This document shows, in pieces, positions 43,000 to 54,716 of a stretch of 64,000 nt of DNA. A model generated the notes under the pieces. It saw only the letters and a list, made by a program, of their open reading frames with translations. It did no database searches and had not been told where the DNA came from. The stretch comes from Macrotis lagotis. Lineage: Eukaryota > Chordata > Mammalia > Peramelemorphia > Peramelidae. The stretch's first letter is position 1. Every line of letters begins with the position of its first letter. A program made the translations under genes and the position numbers. The stretch is from positions 659,750,008-659,814,007 of the forward strand of contig NC_133666.1 of assembly GCF_037893015.1 (NCBI RefSeq). Direction: 5' to 3'.

Positions 43000-43580
43000 G
43001 TCTCCTATGACTACTATATACCCAGGTCATATCTCTACATTGTAGAATTCCTAGTTTCCCTCATAGGATGATTCAGGTACTACTTTCTCCATAAAGCCTT
43101 TTTTAATTCCTCCTCTTAAATCTTTTAGACCACTAGATAGATAGAACACAGGACTTGAATTCAGGAAAGAATTCTCTTTCTGAGTTCAAATCTGGCCTCA
43201 GATACTAGCAATGTAACCCTGGGCAAGTCATTTAATCCAAGTTGCTTCAGTTTCTTCATCTGTTAAATGAACTAGAGAAGGAAATGGCAAACCAAAGCAG
43301 TGTCTTTACCAAGAAAATTTCAAATGGGTCATAAAGAGTTGGACATGATTGAACAACACAATTGTTATTTCTCCCTCCATCTTGAAATTACATTGTCGAA
43401 TTCCATTATTGGAACCCCAGTAGCCATCTTGTCTAATTTATAATTTTGTATTTCCTTCTCTGCATAATTCTTTGATTCCTCCAGGAAGAGGTAAAATCTT
43501 TAGAGTCTGTGGTCATTTTGTTCTGGACATTACATCTGGCAACATGCCTTGCACATAATAAGTGATTAAAATATATTTAG
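43000..43580 (+). mobile_element. L2 LINE 3' end split by a SINE
   Basis: CTCCATAAAGCCTTTTTTAA before and TTTGTTCTGGACATTACATC, GCCTTGCACATAATAAGTG after, in L2 order around the SINE at 43128-43370. Confidence 0.7.
43128..43370 (+). mobile_element. tRNA-headed SINE with RTE/BovB-like tail, inside L2
   Basis: ACTAGATAGATAGAACACAGG head, AACCCTGGGCAAGTC, GAGAAGGAAATGGCAAACC, ATAAAGAGTTGGACATG, ATTGAACAACAC end. Confidence 0.8.
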
Positions 43581-43589
43581 ATATTAAAT

Positions 43590-46500
43590 AAAGTTTTAAA
43601 CATTAATTTTTTCCCAATTACATATAAAAACAATTTTTAACATTTTTTTCAAATTTTGAATTTCAAATTGTTTCTTTCCCCTTCCTCCATTGAGAAGGTA
43701 AGCAAATTGACAGAGGCTATACATGTGCAGTCATGCAAGACATATTTCCATGTTCATTCTGTGAAAGAAAGCACAGACAAAAAAAAATGAGAAAAATAAG
43801 AACGTAAAGAAAAAATATCATTGATCTCCATTCAGGATCTAGTTCTTTCTCTAGAGATGGACAGACAGCACCTTTCATCACTAGTCCTACAGAACTGTCT
43901 TAGATCATTGTTTTGCTGAGAATAACAAAGTTATTCATAATAGATCATCATATTAAGTTGCTGTTACAGTGTACAATGTTCTCCTGGTTCTGCTCATTTC
44001 ACTTTGTATTAGTTCATGTAAGTCTATCCATGTTTTTCTATAAAACCATCATTTCTTAAAGCATAATAATATTATATCACAATCTTATACAACTTGTCAG
44101 CCATTCTCCAATCAATGAATATTCCCTCAATTTCCAATTCTTTGCCACACTAAGAGAGCTGCTATAAATATTTTAGTACACAAAATTCCACTCCCTTTTG
44201 TTTTTTAAATCTTTTTGGGATACAGACCTAGAACAGTTGAATCAGTATACAACTTCCCCAAAATATATTAGTATTTTAATTTTCCCATATCCCTTCCAGT
44301 ATTTGTCATTTTCCTTTTTCTGTTGTATTAGCCAATCTGGCAGTTGTAAGATAGTAGCCCAGAGATATTTTCATTTGCATTCCTCTCAACAATAGTAATT
44401 TATAGCATTTTTATATGCTATAGATAGGTTTAATTACTTTGAGAACTACCTGTTCATATCCTTTGACCATTTATCAATTGTCAAATGACTTATTTCTGTA
44501 AATTTGACTCAGTTCTGTTTGAGAAATAAAAACTTTATCATAGAAACTCACTGTAAATTTTTTTTCACAGTAATGATTATCAACTATATATTACCCTCCA
44601 TCCTATATTCCCCCTGTTTATCCTAGCCTCTCTTCCTTTAGCCTTTCTATTCTCTTTCAGGCCTCTTTTATGCCAAATAATTTATCCCATTTTACCTCTC
44701 CCTTTCGCCTTCCCCCAGTAAATTCTTTTTTTCTCATCCCTTAATTTTATTTTTTTAGATAATCATGTCATCACAATCGGCTTACAACTCTGCTTTCTCT
44801 CCATTTATACTCTTAATTGCCCTAATAATGAGAAAGTTTTTAGGAGTTATAAATAATATTTTTCTTAGGAATAGAAATAGTTTAACCTGATGATATTCCT
44901 TATGATTTCTTTTTCCTGTTGACCTTTTTATACTTCTTTTGTGTCTTGTATTTGAAAATCATGTTTTTTATTAGTCCTGGATTTTTCATCAGGAATGCTC
45001 AAAATTTCTCCACTTCATTGAATATCCTTTTCCCCCTAAAGGATTATATTCAGTTTTACTGGGTAAATTAGTCTTGATTGTAAACCTAGTTCCACTGCTA
45101 TTCAGAATATCATATGCCATCTGATCCTTTAATGTAGAAACTGTTAACTCTTGTGTTATCCTAACTATGGCTCCATGATATTTGAATTATTTCCTTTCGG
45201 CTATTTGTAATATTTTATCCTTGATCTGGAAGATCTGAAATTTGACTATAATATTCCTGAAAGTTTTCATTTTGAGATCTCTTTCAGGAGACAATTGGTG
45301 AATTCTTTCAATTTTTCTTCTGCCCTCTAATTCTAGAATATCAGGGCAGTTTCATTTGATAATTTCTTGGAAAATAATGCCTAGTCTCTTTTGATCATGA
45401 CTTTCAGGAAGTTCAATTCCTTTTTTTTTTTTAGGTTTTTGCAAGGCAAAGGGAGTTAAGTGGCTTGCCCAAGGCCACACAGCTAGGTAATTATTAAGTG
45501 TCTGAGGCCAGATTAGAACTCAGGTACTCTTGACTCTAGGGCTGGTGCTCTATCCACTGTGACACCTAGCCACCCCCTAGGAAGTTCAAATCTTAAATTA
45601 TCTCTTCTGGATCCATTTTTCAGCTCAGTTGTTTTTTTTTTTTCAATGAGATATTTCACATTGTTTTCTGTTTTTTCAATCTTTTGATTTTGATTGTTTC
45701 TTGATGTCTCATAAAGTCATTAGTGTCCACTTGCCCAATTCTAACTTTTAAGGAATTATTTTCTTCAGTGAAGTTTTTATAATTCCTTTTCCATTTGGTC
45801 AATTTTACTTTTTAAGGAATTTTCTTCAAATTTTTTTGTGCATCTTTTTTTCCATTTGACCAATTCAACGTTTTTTGGATGTTCTTATCTTCATTGGATT
45901 TTGGTACTTTTTTTTTTTTTACCATTGACATAATCTGTTTTTTTAAGGTATTATTTTCATCAGTATTTTTAAGCTTCTTTTACCAAGCTGTTGATTCTTT
46001 TTTCATGCTTTTCTTTCATCACTCTAATTTCTCTTCCCTTCTCTACTCTCCTATTTGAATTTATAAAATCCTTTTTGAGCTTTTCCATGGACCAATTCAT
46101 ATTTTTCTTTGAGGTTTTGGATGCAAGAATTTTGACTGTTGCTTTCTTCTGAGTATGTGTTTTGATCTTCCTTGTCACAATAGCAACTTTCGAGGGTCAG
46201 TTTTTTTTATCGTTTGCTCATTTTTCAACATATTTCTTAACTTTTTACTCAGTGCTACAGTTATGCTCTGCTTCCCAAATGGAGGGGGCACTGTCCCAAG
46301 CTTCAGATTTTTTGTGCATTTGTTTTTAGAAGTAATTCTGAGGACCTGTGAGTTTTTGGTCTTCCAAGATCTTCAAACACAAGCATTCTTTTAAACCCTA
46401 GAACTGGGACCAGGATCCCTGATACCCTACATGGCAAGTTCTGCTGTACAAGTGCTCCTCCTCACAGTTGGACTTAGAACCAAGACTTTGACCCAGATCT

Positions 46501-46870
46501 AACAGAGTCCTGCCCCTGCTGCCAGCAAAGGGACCCCTTTACATCTCCTTCTGAACTTTTATTGATCCTCTTACCTTCTGTGGACTGAGAGGTCTAGAAA
46601 CCACCATGGCAGTCACCCTGAGGCTTGTACCTGATTCTCTGGGCTCCAATCTGCTGGTGGGATCTTCACTAGACTGTGTTCCTCTCTCAACCTGGTGCAA
46701 CAGGCCTTTCCTACCAACATTCTAAATTACATAGGATTGTTTTGCTTCATCTTTTTCTTGTTCTGCCACTCTAGAATTTGTTTAAAGTCATTATTTAAAG
46801 GAGTTTGGAGGGTTTGGGGGAGAACTCACAAATAACACCTAACTGTATTCTACTATCTTAATTCTGACTC
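43590..46870 (-). mobile_element. L1 LINE with 5' UTR, ORF1 and 3' end; most of ORF2 absent
   Basis: On the minus strand: 5' start near 46866 (AAGATAGTAGAATACAG), a GC-richer 5' UTR to about 46400, and ORF1 with a charged helical frame at 45969-46178 and the RRM-like part at 45300-45000 (PKMKTFRNIIVKFQI, compare L1 ORF1 ATPRHIIVRF). It then passes through the inter-ORF region (44930-44570), jumping straight to the ORF2 C-terminus and 3' UTR (44560-43590). About 2.5-3 kb of ORF2 is missing. A SINE at 45420-45577 interrupts ORF1. Shape resembles half-L1 (HAL1-like) elements. Confidence 0.75.
45420..45577 (-). mobile_element. tRNA-derived SINE (WSINE1-like) inside L1 ORF1
   Basis: T-run, GGTTTTTGCAAGGCAAAGG, to GACACCTAGCCACCCC. 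Flanked by AGGAAGTTCAA on both sides. Confidence 0.93.
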
Positions 46871-47059
46871 CTAACATACTAATTTAATTGAATCAAATTG
46901 AACAATAGGGTAATAATAATCCTGTTGATTTTAGGAAGTCATCCAGGGAAGGAAACCACATGGTAGAGTTAAAAAAAAATTGCTAGCTTTGGAATCAAAA
47001 CAACCTAGATTTGAATCCCAAAACCAACATTTAAAATCTTTAAAACAAATATTTGTCTT
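46871..47059. other. unassigned sequence
   Basis: 46950-47030 (CACATGGTAGAGTT, AGATTTGAATCCCAAAAC) may be a decayed tRNA-SINE. Confidence 0.35.
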
Positions 47060-47215
47060 TATCCTTCATTTTCAAAGCAGACTAGTGACAACATGGGGTA
47101 GTGTCTTGATTTGCATGTGAAGAAAATTTAAGTGATACAAAGCAGGGCAAAATTATCAGAATCACTCTCTTTTCCAGAGTCATTTAAGTCCACTAACAAG
47201 AAAAGTAAAAATGAC
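47060..47215 (-). repeat. Mar1-like SINE, 3' tail and core
   Basis: Reversed tail TTATCCTTCATTTTCAAAG, CTTGATTTGCATGTGAAG and core CACTCTCTTTTCCAGAG. The tRNA head is not found in its expected place; 47216-47590 is unassigned. Confidence 0.6.
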
Positions 47216-47590
47216 TGTTGATAGCCTGGGTTGTAGTAGATGACCTTGGTGTCTGATGTCTAAGTCCTTCACAGTACCTGCTTCAGTTACCTACCTACCT
47301 GAAACAAATGATTCTAATCCACCCATTTCATTGGGAGGATGTCTGTATATGCTTGGGGTAAAATAAACATTTCCTAACTCACTAATGAATTTGGATTACT
47401 CGCAACCAGGTTTAGTGCATTGGCCAAAACTGTTTTTCTTGAGGTGTGCCCATGGCATATGCCGCAGTTTCTTGGAGCTATAGATGAGAATTGAGTGAAG
47501 GAAGACATAAAAGGTGAATGAGCAGTCCTGAAAAGAGTTTGGCAAACTCTCATATCAGAAGTGCTAGTCCTACTGAACATCCCACACGAC
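47216..47590. other. unassigned, partly shared with 54890-54985
   Basis: 47515-47590 (GAATGAGCAGTCCTG, CAGAAGTGCTAGTCC, ACATCCCACAC) resembles 54900-54970. Repeat family not identified. Confidence 0.4.

Positions 47591-47638
<48 letters not shown>
47591..47638. repeat. (TA)n microsatellite
   Basis: About 20 alternating TA units with one C early. The Ile/Tyr-rich frame across it is an artefact. Confidence 0.97.
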
Positions 47639-47640
<2 letters not shown>

Positions 47641-48109
47641 TATGTATAAAGATACTTATGTATACATATTCAGACATCTTTTACATATATATATACAGCT
47701 CTCAACATATATAAATTCACATTATACAAATTTGACTTTATATAAAGAAGCCTACCTTTGCTAATTTTATTGTATAGTACTGTGTTTTCTCTCAGTTCTT
47801 GTGCCTAGTGGTTCTTGATTAATGAAAACATTCTTGGCAAAGACTTTCATTGTGAAAGTCAGAGGTTCAAAGACCATCAAATATCATCCAAGTTCCAACC
47901 ATAAAAGATGCCTACTAGCAATACCGAGGTGTTATTCCCATGACCCACTTGACAGCTTCTGGGAAATCAAAGTCTTTGGATTCCAGGGGAAGTATGGTTT
48001 ACAGAGATGAATAGAAGAATTCAATCACCTTACTGTTGATTAGACCACTGAGAGATAGGTTAGCTATACCATGCTATTGCAAAGTTGTTCCCCCAAAAGT
48101 CACCATATT
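47639..48109. other. unassigned sequence
   Basis: No repeat was recognised with confidence. 47800-48010 carries a 62-residue frame without a domain. Confidence 0.3.
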
Positions 48110-48252
48110 GGAGGCAGTTAGGTGGTGTGGTGCATAGAGCACTGGCCCTGGAACCAGAAGGATCTGAGCTCAAATTTGACCTCAGACACTTAATAATTAC
48201 CTGTGTGACCTTGGGCAAGTCACTTAACCCCATTGCCTTGCCCCCCCCAAAA
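48110..48252 (+). mobile_element. tRNA-derived SINE (WSINE1-like)
   Basis: GGAGGCAGTTAGGTGGTG head, ACTTAATAATTACCTGTG, CATTGCCTTGCC then C/A run. AAAAGTCACCATA and AAAAGTACCATA flank it. Confidence 0.9.
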
Positions 48253-48459
48253 AGTACCATACTAGTGTTCTACCTTGTTTTGTGGAAAAACTGTGGTGCC
48301 TCATTAACATGGGAGGAACTCACAGCCTAAAGACGTGGACTCCCACAGCCTCCAGGCCACCATCAAATGTCCTATATCCTGCTAGATCAGATCACAGTAT
48401 AATAACAGTTCTGGAGAAGTCAATGAGGAGGATGCTTTTGCACAAGATTCACCTCATTA

Positions 48460-48545
48460 TAATTAGCATAATGTACAAACCATGCCATCATTCATTCCAT
48501 ATCATGTTCTTCTTCAATTATGAAGGACAACAATCAACCCATAGT
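48460..48545 (+). repeat. Mar1-like SINE tail
   Basis: CATGCCATCATTCATTCC and TTCTTCAATTATGAAGGAC, the LINE-related tail. Confidence 0.6.
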
Positions 48546-49430
48546 GGTATTTCTTGACTCTCACTACACTCCCTACCAAAATAAATAAATAAATACTTTC
48601 CAAGAGAAAACAGAACAGAGATAAGGAGAGATTACCACCCTAAATTCAGGCTTGACTTGAGACTGCTGTATAGAGAAGAGTCTTTTGCCCCTCCTCTGAT
48701 CATCCTTATATCTGTCCCCTACATGTCCTCTCCTACCTCACCCCCTTTTCTCCATTCTGGTTAGTTCCTCATGTATTTTTGAATAGTATGGAACTCTCTT
48801 CCCTCCATGGATCCATGGCCTCCTTCCTTCATTCTTCCTCCCTTTCCAACATTTTAAGGTTAAAGGATATTACATAAAAATCATTTTAGAGGTGTGCAGA
48901 AAAGTTCACTTATGTAGAATGAGAAATGAAGAATTGGATGTGTGTGGATCCACGTTTGTGTAATGTAGAGACACAGACATGGGATCAAAGTCCCTTAGGC
49001 AAGTACAGACACTGTTTATCTTTCCCCAAATCTGTTATTCATGGGTCTATCCTCTAGACACACTGGCTTGATCCTTCTCATAACTTGGACAAAGGCAGAA
49101 CTAAGATGCTTATCAATTGTTTAGATAACATAGAACTGGGAGGGATAATTAGCACATTGTTGACAGGCTGAACATCCAGCCAAAACAGCTAAGAAGGATT
49201 GAAATAGAATTAAAAGTTCTATTTCCAAGAATAAGCCTTGAGTATTAGCCAAATAGCAGCAGTTCATCTTTAAAACAAAAAAATATCATGTTGCTTTAGT
49301 AGACTGCAGTGTTAATATGACTAAATAGTCAATGGTGTTACTTAAAAAGTTAATGTAATGTTAAATATCATAAAAATCAGGACAGGAAAGTAGTTTTGTT
49401 TTGAGTTTGAATAAATCTTTTACTTTTTAG
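48546..49430. other. unassigned sequence
   Basis: Pyrimidine-rich at 48690-48850; otherwise AT-rich with no recognised element. Confidence 0.35.
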
Positions 49431-49519
49431 GGAGACAAAGAAACAGACATAAAGACATAAAGAAAGGGAGAGAGACAGAGAGACAGAGAGAGAAGCAGAC
49501 AGAGACAGATAGAGAAAGA
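49431..49519 (+). repeat. GA/GACA-rich simple repeat
   Basis: AGAGAGACAGAGAGACAG and related words. Confidence 0.9.
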
Positions 49520-49539
49520 ATAGTGATAATGTTTGCATA

Positions 49540-50035
49540 TTCTATTCTTATACTTTTTTTTAAGAGTATTGTGTTCAGTTCTAGGGACCAAATTATACAA
49601 AGGACTTGCAAATGCTAACCTGGAAAATAGACAAGAGATGAACCTTCCAGGTCATAGAAGGAAGGAACAGTCAAAACACCTGAGGATGTTTCATCTGCAA
49701 AGAAGTCTTAGGGAGGACTTGATAGCAATATTCAAAGGACTATAATTGGGAAAAGAGATCTAACTTTTCTTGCTTGGTCCCAGAGACCAGTATGAGAAAT
49801 AATTGGTAGAAGTCACCAAGAAATAAATGTAGGTCTTTTGTGACATAAAACTGTCCACGAGTGACATGGGCAATCTGGAGAGGTGATGAATCCCCTCTCA
49901 TTGGAATTATTCAAGTGCACATTTAATGAAGGTTTGTGGGATCTCTCCTAAGTGAAGGGATGGAGAGGGTTCTTCATTTAGCTGGCTACTGAGGACCTTT
50001 CCAACTTTGAAGTTTGGAGGTTCTGAAAGAGAGTA
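49540..50035 (+). mobile_element. CR1/L3 LINE 3' region
   Basis: TATTGTGTTCAGTTCTAGG, CCTGAGGATGTTTCATCTG, GACTTGATAGCAATATTC, CTTGCTTGGTCCCAGAG, AATTATTCAAGTGCACATT, CTTTCCAACTTTGAAGTT follow the CR1/L3 ORF end and terminus in order. Confidence 0.75.
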
Positions 50036-50456
50036 CCACAAAATCTGAACTTACTAATGAACCATTTTATTGGTTGGACCATTCCCGCGTTTAAGCCTTA
50101 AATGTTTTTCAGTGAGCTTGTTACACATGGTGAAGTACAATCATACATTTTCAATGTCTTCCTATTAGCCACTTAGCTTCTAAAACCTTCCAAAGCTCCC
50201 ATGAACAATTCTGCCCCAGGCATGAATTCTTTAAAAGCTATCCAGAGTCCATAACATTTGGTAGGAACTGACCAAGTATAAAATATGAGACCATTTTTTC
50301 TTCCAAGCTTGATATCATCTAACAGTTCAGTTTGCAACTTGAATAATAATGCTTTGAATTGTGGAATACTGACTTTCAGAAATCCAGAATTATATATACA
50401 GTTTTCCAGAATGATGGGACTACAAAGGTCCAACCCATACCTGAGGAAAAAAATCC
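50036..50456. other. unassigned sequence
   Basis: No recognised element. Confidence 0.3.
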
Positions 50457-50458
50457 TC

Positions 50459-50513
<55 letters not shown>
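50457..50513. repeat. (TC)n microsatellite
   Basis: About 26 TC units with one interruption (TGTC). Confidence 0.97.
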
Positions 50514-50515
<2 letters not shown>

Positions 50516-50529
50516 AACATCCCTGATAG

Positions 50530-51185
50530 GTGATGCTTTAGAAGTTGTTTTTTGAATCCAAGAGTAATAATTTACATTTGCTCCTATTCAATTCCATCTT
50601 TTTGTATTCCATCATTATAATTAGCATATATGTATATATATGCACAGATATATACAAAGATATATATGAATATAGATCCATGTGTGAACACTAGGCATAT
50701 GTATATGGTTAATACATGTGATATGAATACATTTATACATATAATATACAATTATAATGTGCACATTTATACATACACATGACTATATAGATTATATGCA
50801 TGTGTGAAACACATACACACATCTTTGTATAAATATTTATATACATTATATACATAAATGCACACACATGCACTCATATCTAGTTTTTAATCATAAAAGT
50901 TTCCTTCCTAGTATTTTTAGTACAGTATAATGACTTCATGTAAATAATTCAAATGCATTTTGAACAGAATAAGATTGAAGACAATGACCTGTGGTGTTCC
51001 ATAAAACACTTCTCCCCCCCAAAACAGCATCAATTCGCTATTTGCCATTTGTTTTAACCTGATCTGAATTCCCTCTAATAAATCATCCAGAGCTCATATA
51101 TCTATCTTGTCTACAAGGATTTCATGAGAAATTAGTATTCCGCAACTGTGATATTTCCTTGATCTAAGAAGTTAGCAAACTAGTC
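50530..51185 (-). mobile_element. CR1/L3 LINE fragment expanded by a TA/CA-rich tract
   Basis: TTTACATTTGCTCCTATTC at 50571 and, after 50625-50880 of TATATA/CACATA alternating sequence, ATGACCTGTGGTGTTCC, CATCCAGAGCTCATATATC, TTGTCTACAAGGATTTC match the reverse of CR1/L3 in one order. Confidence 0.65.
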
Positions 51186-51289
51186 AAAGAAGGAAATGAA
51201 ATTGCAAAAGCATGGTTTCATAGAAGCATGAAAGTTTAGAGCAGAAAGGATATTGGAAGTCATATAAGACTTTTACCCTAGCAGAAATA

Positions 51290-51600
51290 CCTTTTACATC
51301 CTTGACAAGTTGTCATCTAGCTCCACTTAAAAATCACAAGTATTGTCCATCCCACACTTCCATCCCTTATGAGGTTTTATTAGTTTGTATTAGTTTATTG
51401 TTATCATTATTATTATATTAGTCATATTAGTTTATTAGTTATTGTATTAGTTTACTGCTCCCTCTTTCTTCCACATGATAACCTCTCAGAAAACTGAAGA
51501 GAGTTCTTCAAGTTCCATTACATCTTCTCAAACAAAATACTGGTTTCCAATTCTTTCATTACTTCAGTTGCCCAACTTGTAACAGATTTCAGTTTTATGA
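51290..51600 (-). mobile_element. CR1/L3 LINE fragment
   Basis: ACAAGTTGTCATCTAGC, TCCACATGATAACCTCTC, ATACTGGTTTCCAATTC in reverse CR1/L3 order; a TTAGT-rich run at 51380-51460 has expanded inside. Confidence 0.6.
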
Positions 51601-51981
51601 TGTCCCTCCTAAAAGTTAGAAGCTCAATTAAACAAAATCATCCCAAGAGCAACACCAAGAATGAAACTGAAAGAATGACAATAAACTTGAAAAGTAGAAA
51701 AAGAATCTGCTAAACTAATCACAATTCCGTTTGAAATGACAGTGTAGTCACTATAACTTGTGGTGTCACCATAAACTTATGCAGTCCATTGTATAAGAAA
51801 GGTAAAAAACAGAGACATATGTTCACTATGGGTCTTTGGCATTGTCCTGGAGAATAGCCAGTATAACATTCTAATGGAAGAGAGAGATTTCCTAACAATG
51901 GTGAAATCCACTAGATGTCCCTATGTATAGTGGACACTTTGCATTGCTTCCTAAATTCCAAAACTTCCTAAATAATCATTG
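51601..51981. other. unassigned sequence
   Basis: No recognised repeat or gene. Confidence 0.3.
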
Positions 51982-52137
51982 GGGGCAGCCAGGTGGTACA
52001 GTGGATAGAGCACCAACCCTGGAGTCTGGAGGACCTCAGTTCAAAATTGACATCTGACACTTAATAATTGTCTATCTGTGTGACCTTGGGCCAGTCACTT
52101 AATTCCATTGCCTTAAATAAATAAAACAATTAAAAAA
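51982..52137 (+). mobile_element. tRNA-derived SINE (WSINE1-like)
   Basis: GGGGCAGCCAGGTGGTAC head, CACTTAATAATTGTCTATC, CATTGCCTTAAATAAATA tail. Confidence 0.9.
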
Positions 52138-52314
52138 TCATTCGAAAAAATTAAACCTATTTACTGGGGGGGAGGGGTAATGAGCAAAGAATATCTATTG
52201 CCCAGAAGAGAGCATATATAATATAGGTTATTCAATCAAACATCATGTTTTCTAGCCCTATTGGGGGTTTTCTAGGCAACAGTACTGGATCTGTCTATCA
52301 TTTTTCTATTTCAT

Positions 52315-52456
52315 TTTATAGATGAGGAAACTGAGGCAAATAGGAACAAGTGACTTGACCAGGGCCACTAAGATAGTAAGTGTCTGAGGTTGGATTTGAA
52401 CTAAGGGAGGTAGGTGCCTCCGGGCATTCTATCCACGGTACCACCTAGCTGCCACT
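52315..52456 (-). repeat. tRNA-headed SINE, MIR type
   Basis: TAGATGAGGAAACTGAGGC, GACCAGGGCCACTAAG, TTGGATTTGAACTAAGG, ending TACCACCTAGCTGCC. Confidence 0.8.
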
Positions 52457-52945
52457 ATATAACATATAAACAACCCCTATATAGAACCAGTCCATCGATA
52501 CACATATGCTGCACAGATACTGCTGATAGACAATTGATTGGATCCACAATTAAATAAGAAGAGGAGAACAGAATAGGCTGCATGCCAGAGATAATACAGT
52601 GCTTTTAATGTCCCAAAGGTCCTCTTCAAACAAGGGCCCCTTCTTTCCAGTGCCAATATTTGACTGGGAGATAAGAAATGCTAAGTTCTTTGTAAAATAA
52701 AAGTTGCCAATCAACCAAAGGGCATTTGCATGATGAGTATAAGTAGAATGTAAAATGCTACCAGAATCCAAGATCTCAACAGATTGGGACACTGGATCAA
52801 ATCTTATGAGATAAATCCAAAATAAATAAATGTTCATTCTTACTTTTGAGTTTTAAAAAATCAACTTTATAAGTGCAAGATGGGAGAGATATGCTTTGAC
52901 AGCAATTTGTCTGAAAAAAATCTGAGACTTTTTGCAAATTGCAAG
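52457..52945. other. unassigned sequence
   Basis: A 95-residue minus frame at 52550-52837 has no recognised domain and no supporting context. Confidence 0.35.
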
Positions 52946-52949
52946 TGCT

Positions 52950-53185
52950 ACATGAGTTAATAGGGTGCTACAGCAACTAAAAATAAAGTCAGTATCACTA
53001 TGGACTTCATTAAGAGGAACGGAGCTTCCAGAAAAAAGAAAAGATATTACTAGTTATTCTACCTTGGTCAGAACATGTTTTAAGTATTGTATTCAGTGTC
53101 ACTGTTTAGGAAAGGAGTTGATATATCTAAAATGTCCAGGGAAATTCTATCAGAATGGTGAAGAGCTTTGAGTCAATGTCATCAA
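52950..53185 (+). mobile_element. CR1/L3 LINE fragment
   Basis: TGGTCAGAACATGTTTTAAG, GTATTCAGTGTCACTGTT and CTATCAGAATGGTGAAGAGC resemble CR1/L3 ('ctggagtattgtgttcagttctgg', 'gaccaggatggtgaag'). Confidence 0.6.
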
Positions 53186-53189
53186 TTAA

Positions 53190-53500
53190 CGAATGAAACA
53201 ACAAGCATTTATTGAGCACCTGCTATGTGCTAGACTGGGACAGAATATCTGGCCTAAAGTCAGGAAAACTCATCTTCCTGAGTTCAAATGTGACCCCAGG
53301 CTATTCCTAGATGTTTGATCCTGGGAAAACTATTCAATCCTGTTTGCCTCTTTCCAATAGCTTTGCCAAATAAACCTCAAATGAAGTCATGAAGAGGAAC
53401 TGGGTATGATTGGACAATGACAACAAATGTACTATACCTCAGGAATGCAAAGAGAAAAGTGAAATAGTCTCTACCCCAAAGAAGTTTACATTCTAATAAG
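53190..53500 (+). repeat. ancient interspersed repeat split by a SINE
   Basis: ACAAGCATTTATTGAGCACC and GCTATGTGCTAGACTGGG before, TACCTCAGGAATGCAAAG and AAGAAGTTTACATTCTAA after the SINE. Confidence 0.7.
53237..53428 (+). mobile_element. tRNA-headed SINE with RTE/BovB-like tail, decayed
   Basis: CTCATCTTCCTGAGTTC, TGTGACCCCAGGC, CAATAGCTTTGCCAAATAAAC, GAAGTCATGAAGAGG. Confidence 0.7.
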
Positions 53501-54224
53501 GGAGACAAAATGAACGATCTAGAAAGAATTATAAAATATTCACAAAATATTAGAATACAAAGTAGCTTGGGGAGGGAAAAACACTAGGAGCTAGGAACAT
53601 TAAGGAAGGCCATGGGATCATCAGTTGAAGGAATGGAGAGATATTTAATCTAGAAAACAGAATTAGGAATCACTCTAGCTATCCTTCCATTAGCCTTCCC
53701 TTCTCAGAGTCAAATGCTCAAAAGCTGAAAAATTCATGATGAACTTTGAATGGATCTTGTGCTTTGTTTTCCCAGTTCATTTAGAAAGCTCTTCTAAAGG
53801 AAGTTAACGTGTCAGGTGGTTTTCCATGGCCCTGGTAGTGAATTACCTGTGCACCTCCAAACAATAAGGTTGCGTTGACTTTGATATTCTTTTACTTCCT
53901 TTGAGTCTTAGCTCAAATCCTGTCACATAAAGGAAGTTTTTCCTGTCCTCTTCATTGCTAAACCAGTTTGCTAGTAACCAAAGGTCCTCAAACCCATTGA
54001 TGAGTTATGGAAGGTGTCTACCACAACCATGTAAAGATTTCCCTGAATGGAAAGCATGAGCACGGTTCCTATGGCAATGACTGTGGATAAAGTAGGCACT
54101 GGAGAGTGCTTAGAGCTTGGTCAGACATGGAAGACCTCAAGGTCATCTACTACATCCTGGGCCATTTGGAGTCAGCTTAACTTTTGTCCTGCCAATGGAG
54201 TTCAATGATTTAGGAAAAGAGTAA
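53501..54224. other. mostly unassigned, L2 fragment at 53885-53960
   Basis: 53885-53960 (TTAGCTCAAATCCTGTC, TTTTTCCTGTCCTCTTC) is L2-like. The rest is unrecognised. Confidence 0.4.
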
Positions 54225-54320
54225 GACCAATGACTTTGTTCAACTCTACCTCATTTAAATCCAATTCAAGTATGAGTCAAGATATCACCCGTGATGTCAA
54301 CAGTCTTCTCCAAAAAAAGT
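54225..54320 (+). repeat. Mar1-like SINE, 3' part
   Basis: CCTCATTTAAATCCAATTC, AAGTATGAGTCAAGATATC, GTGATGTCAACAGTC: core to tail transition as in the complete copy at 41195-41474. Confidence 0.6.
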
Positions 54321-54404
54321 GAAAATAATAATATAGACAATGTACATATATAGATATAGAAACAGATATAGAAGTAGAGAGATAGTGATATCGATATACA
54401 TAAG

Positions 54405-54522
54405 TTGTTTGTGCCATTCAAATGGGAGTTTACTGAGAGCAGGGACTATGATTTTTTTCCTTTATTTGTGTCCCCAGAAGGACAGTGTCTAGCATATAGT
54501 AAATACTTTTAAAAAACCACGT
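54405..54522 (+). repeat. L2 LINE 3' end
   Basis: TACTGAGAGCAGGGACTATG, TTGTGTCCCCAGAAGG, CTAGCATATAGTAAATAC. Confidence 0.7.
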
Positions 54523-54563
54523 TGATGATTATGAGTCAAAGGATCTGCACTCAAATCTCAGTT

Positions 54564-54701
54564 ATTGGGGGGGGGGGGGGTTAAGTGACTTGCCTAAGGC
54601 CACACAGCTAGGTAATTATTAAGTGTCTGAGGCTAGATTTGAACTCAGGTTTTCCTGACTCCAAAGCTGGTACTCTATCCACTGCACCACCTAACTTTCC
54701 A
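54564..54701 (-). mobile_element. tRNA-derived SINE (WSINE1-like), perfect target duplication
   Basis: A G12 run replaces the usual T-run; then GACTTGCCTAAGGCC to CACCACCTAACTTTCC. Flanked by a perfect 15-bp ACTCAAATCTCAGTT (54549-54563, 54702-54716). Confidence 0.93.
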
Positions 54702-54716
54702 ACTCAAATCTCAGTT

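Noticed and set aside
52550-52837. 95-residue minus frame as a gene
   Set aside because: No domain, no splice or promoter context; length is expected by chance in this window.
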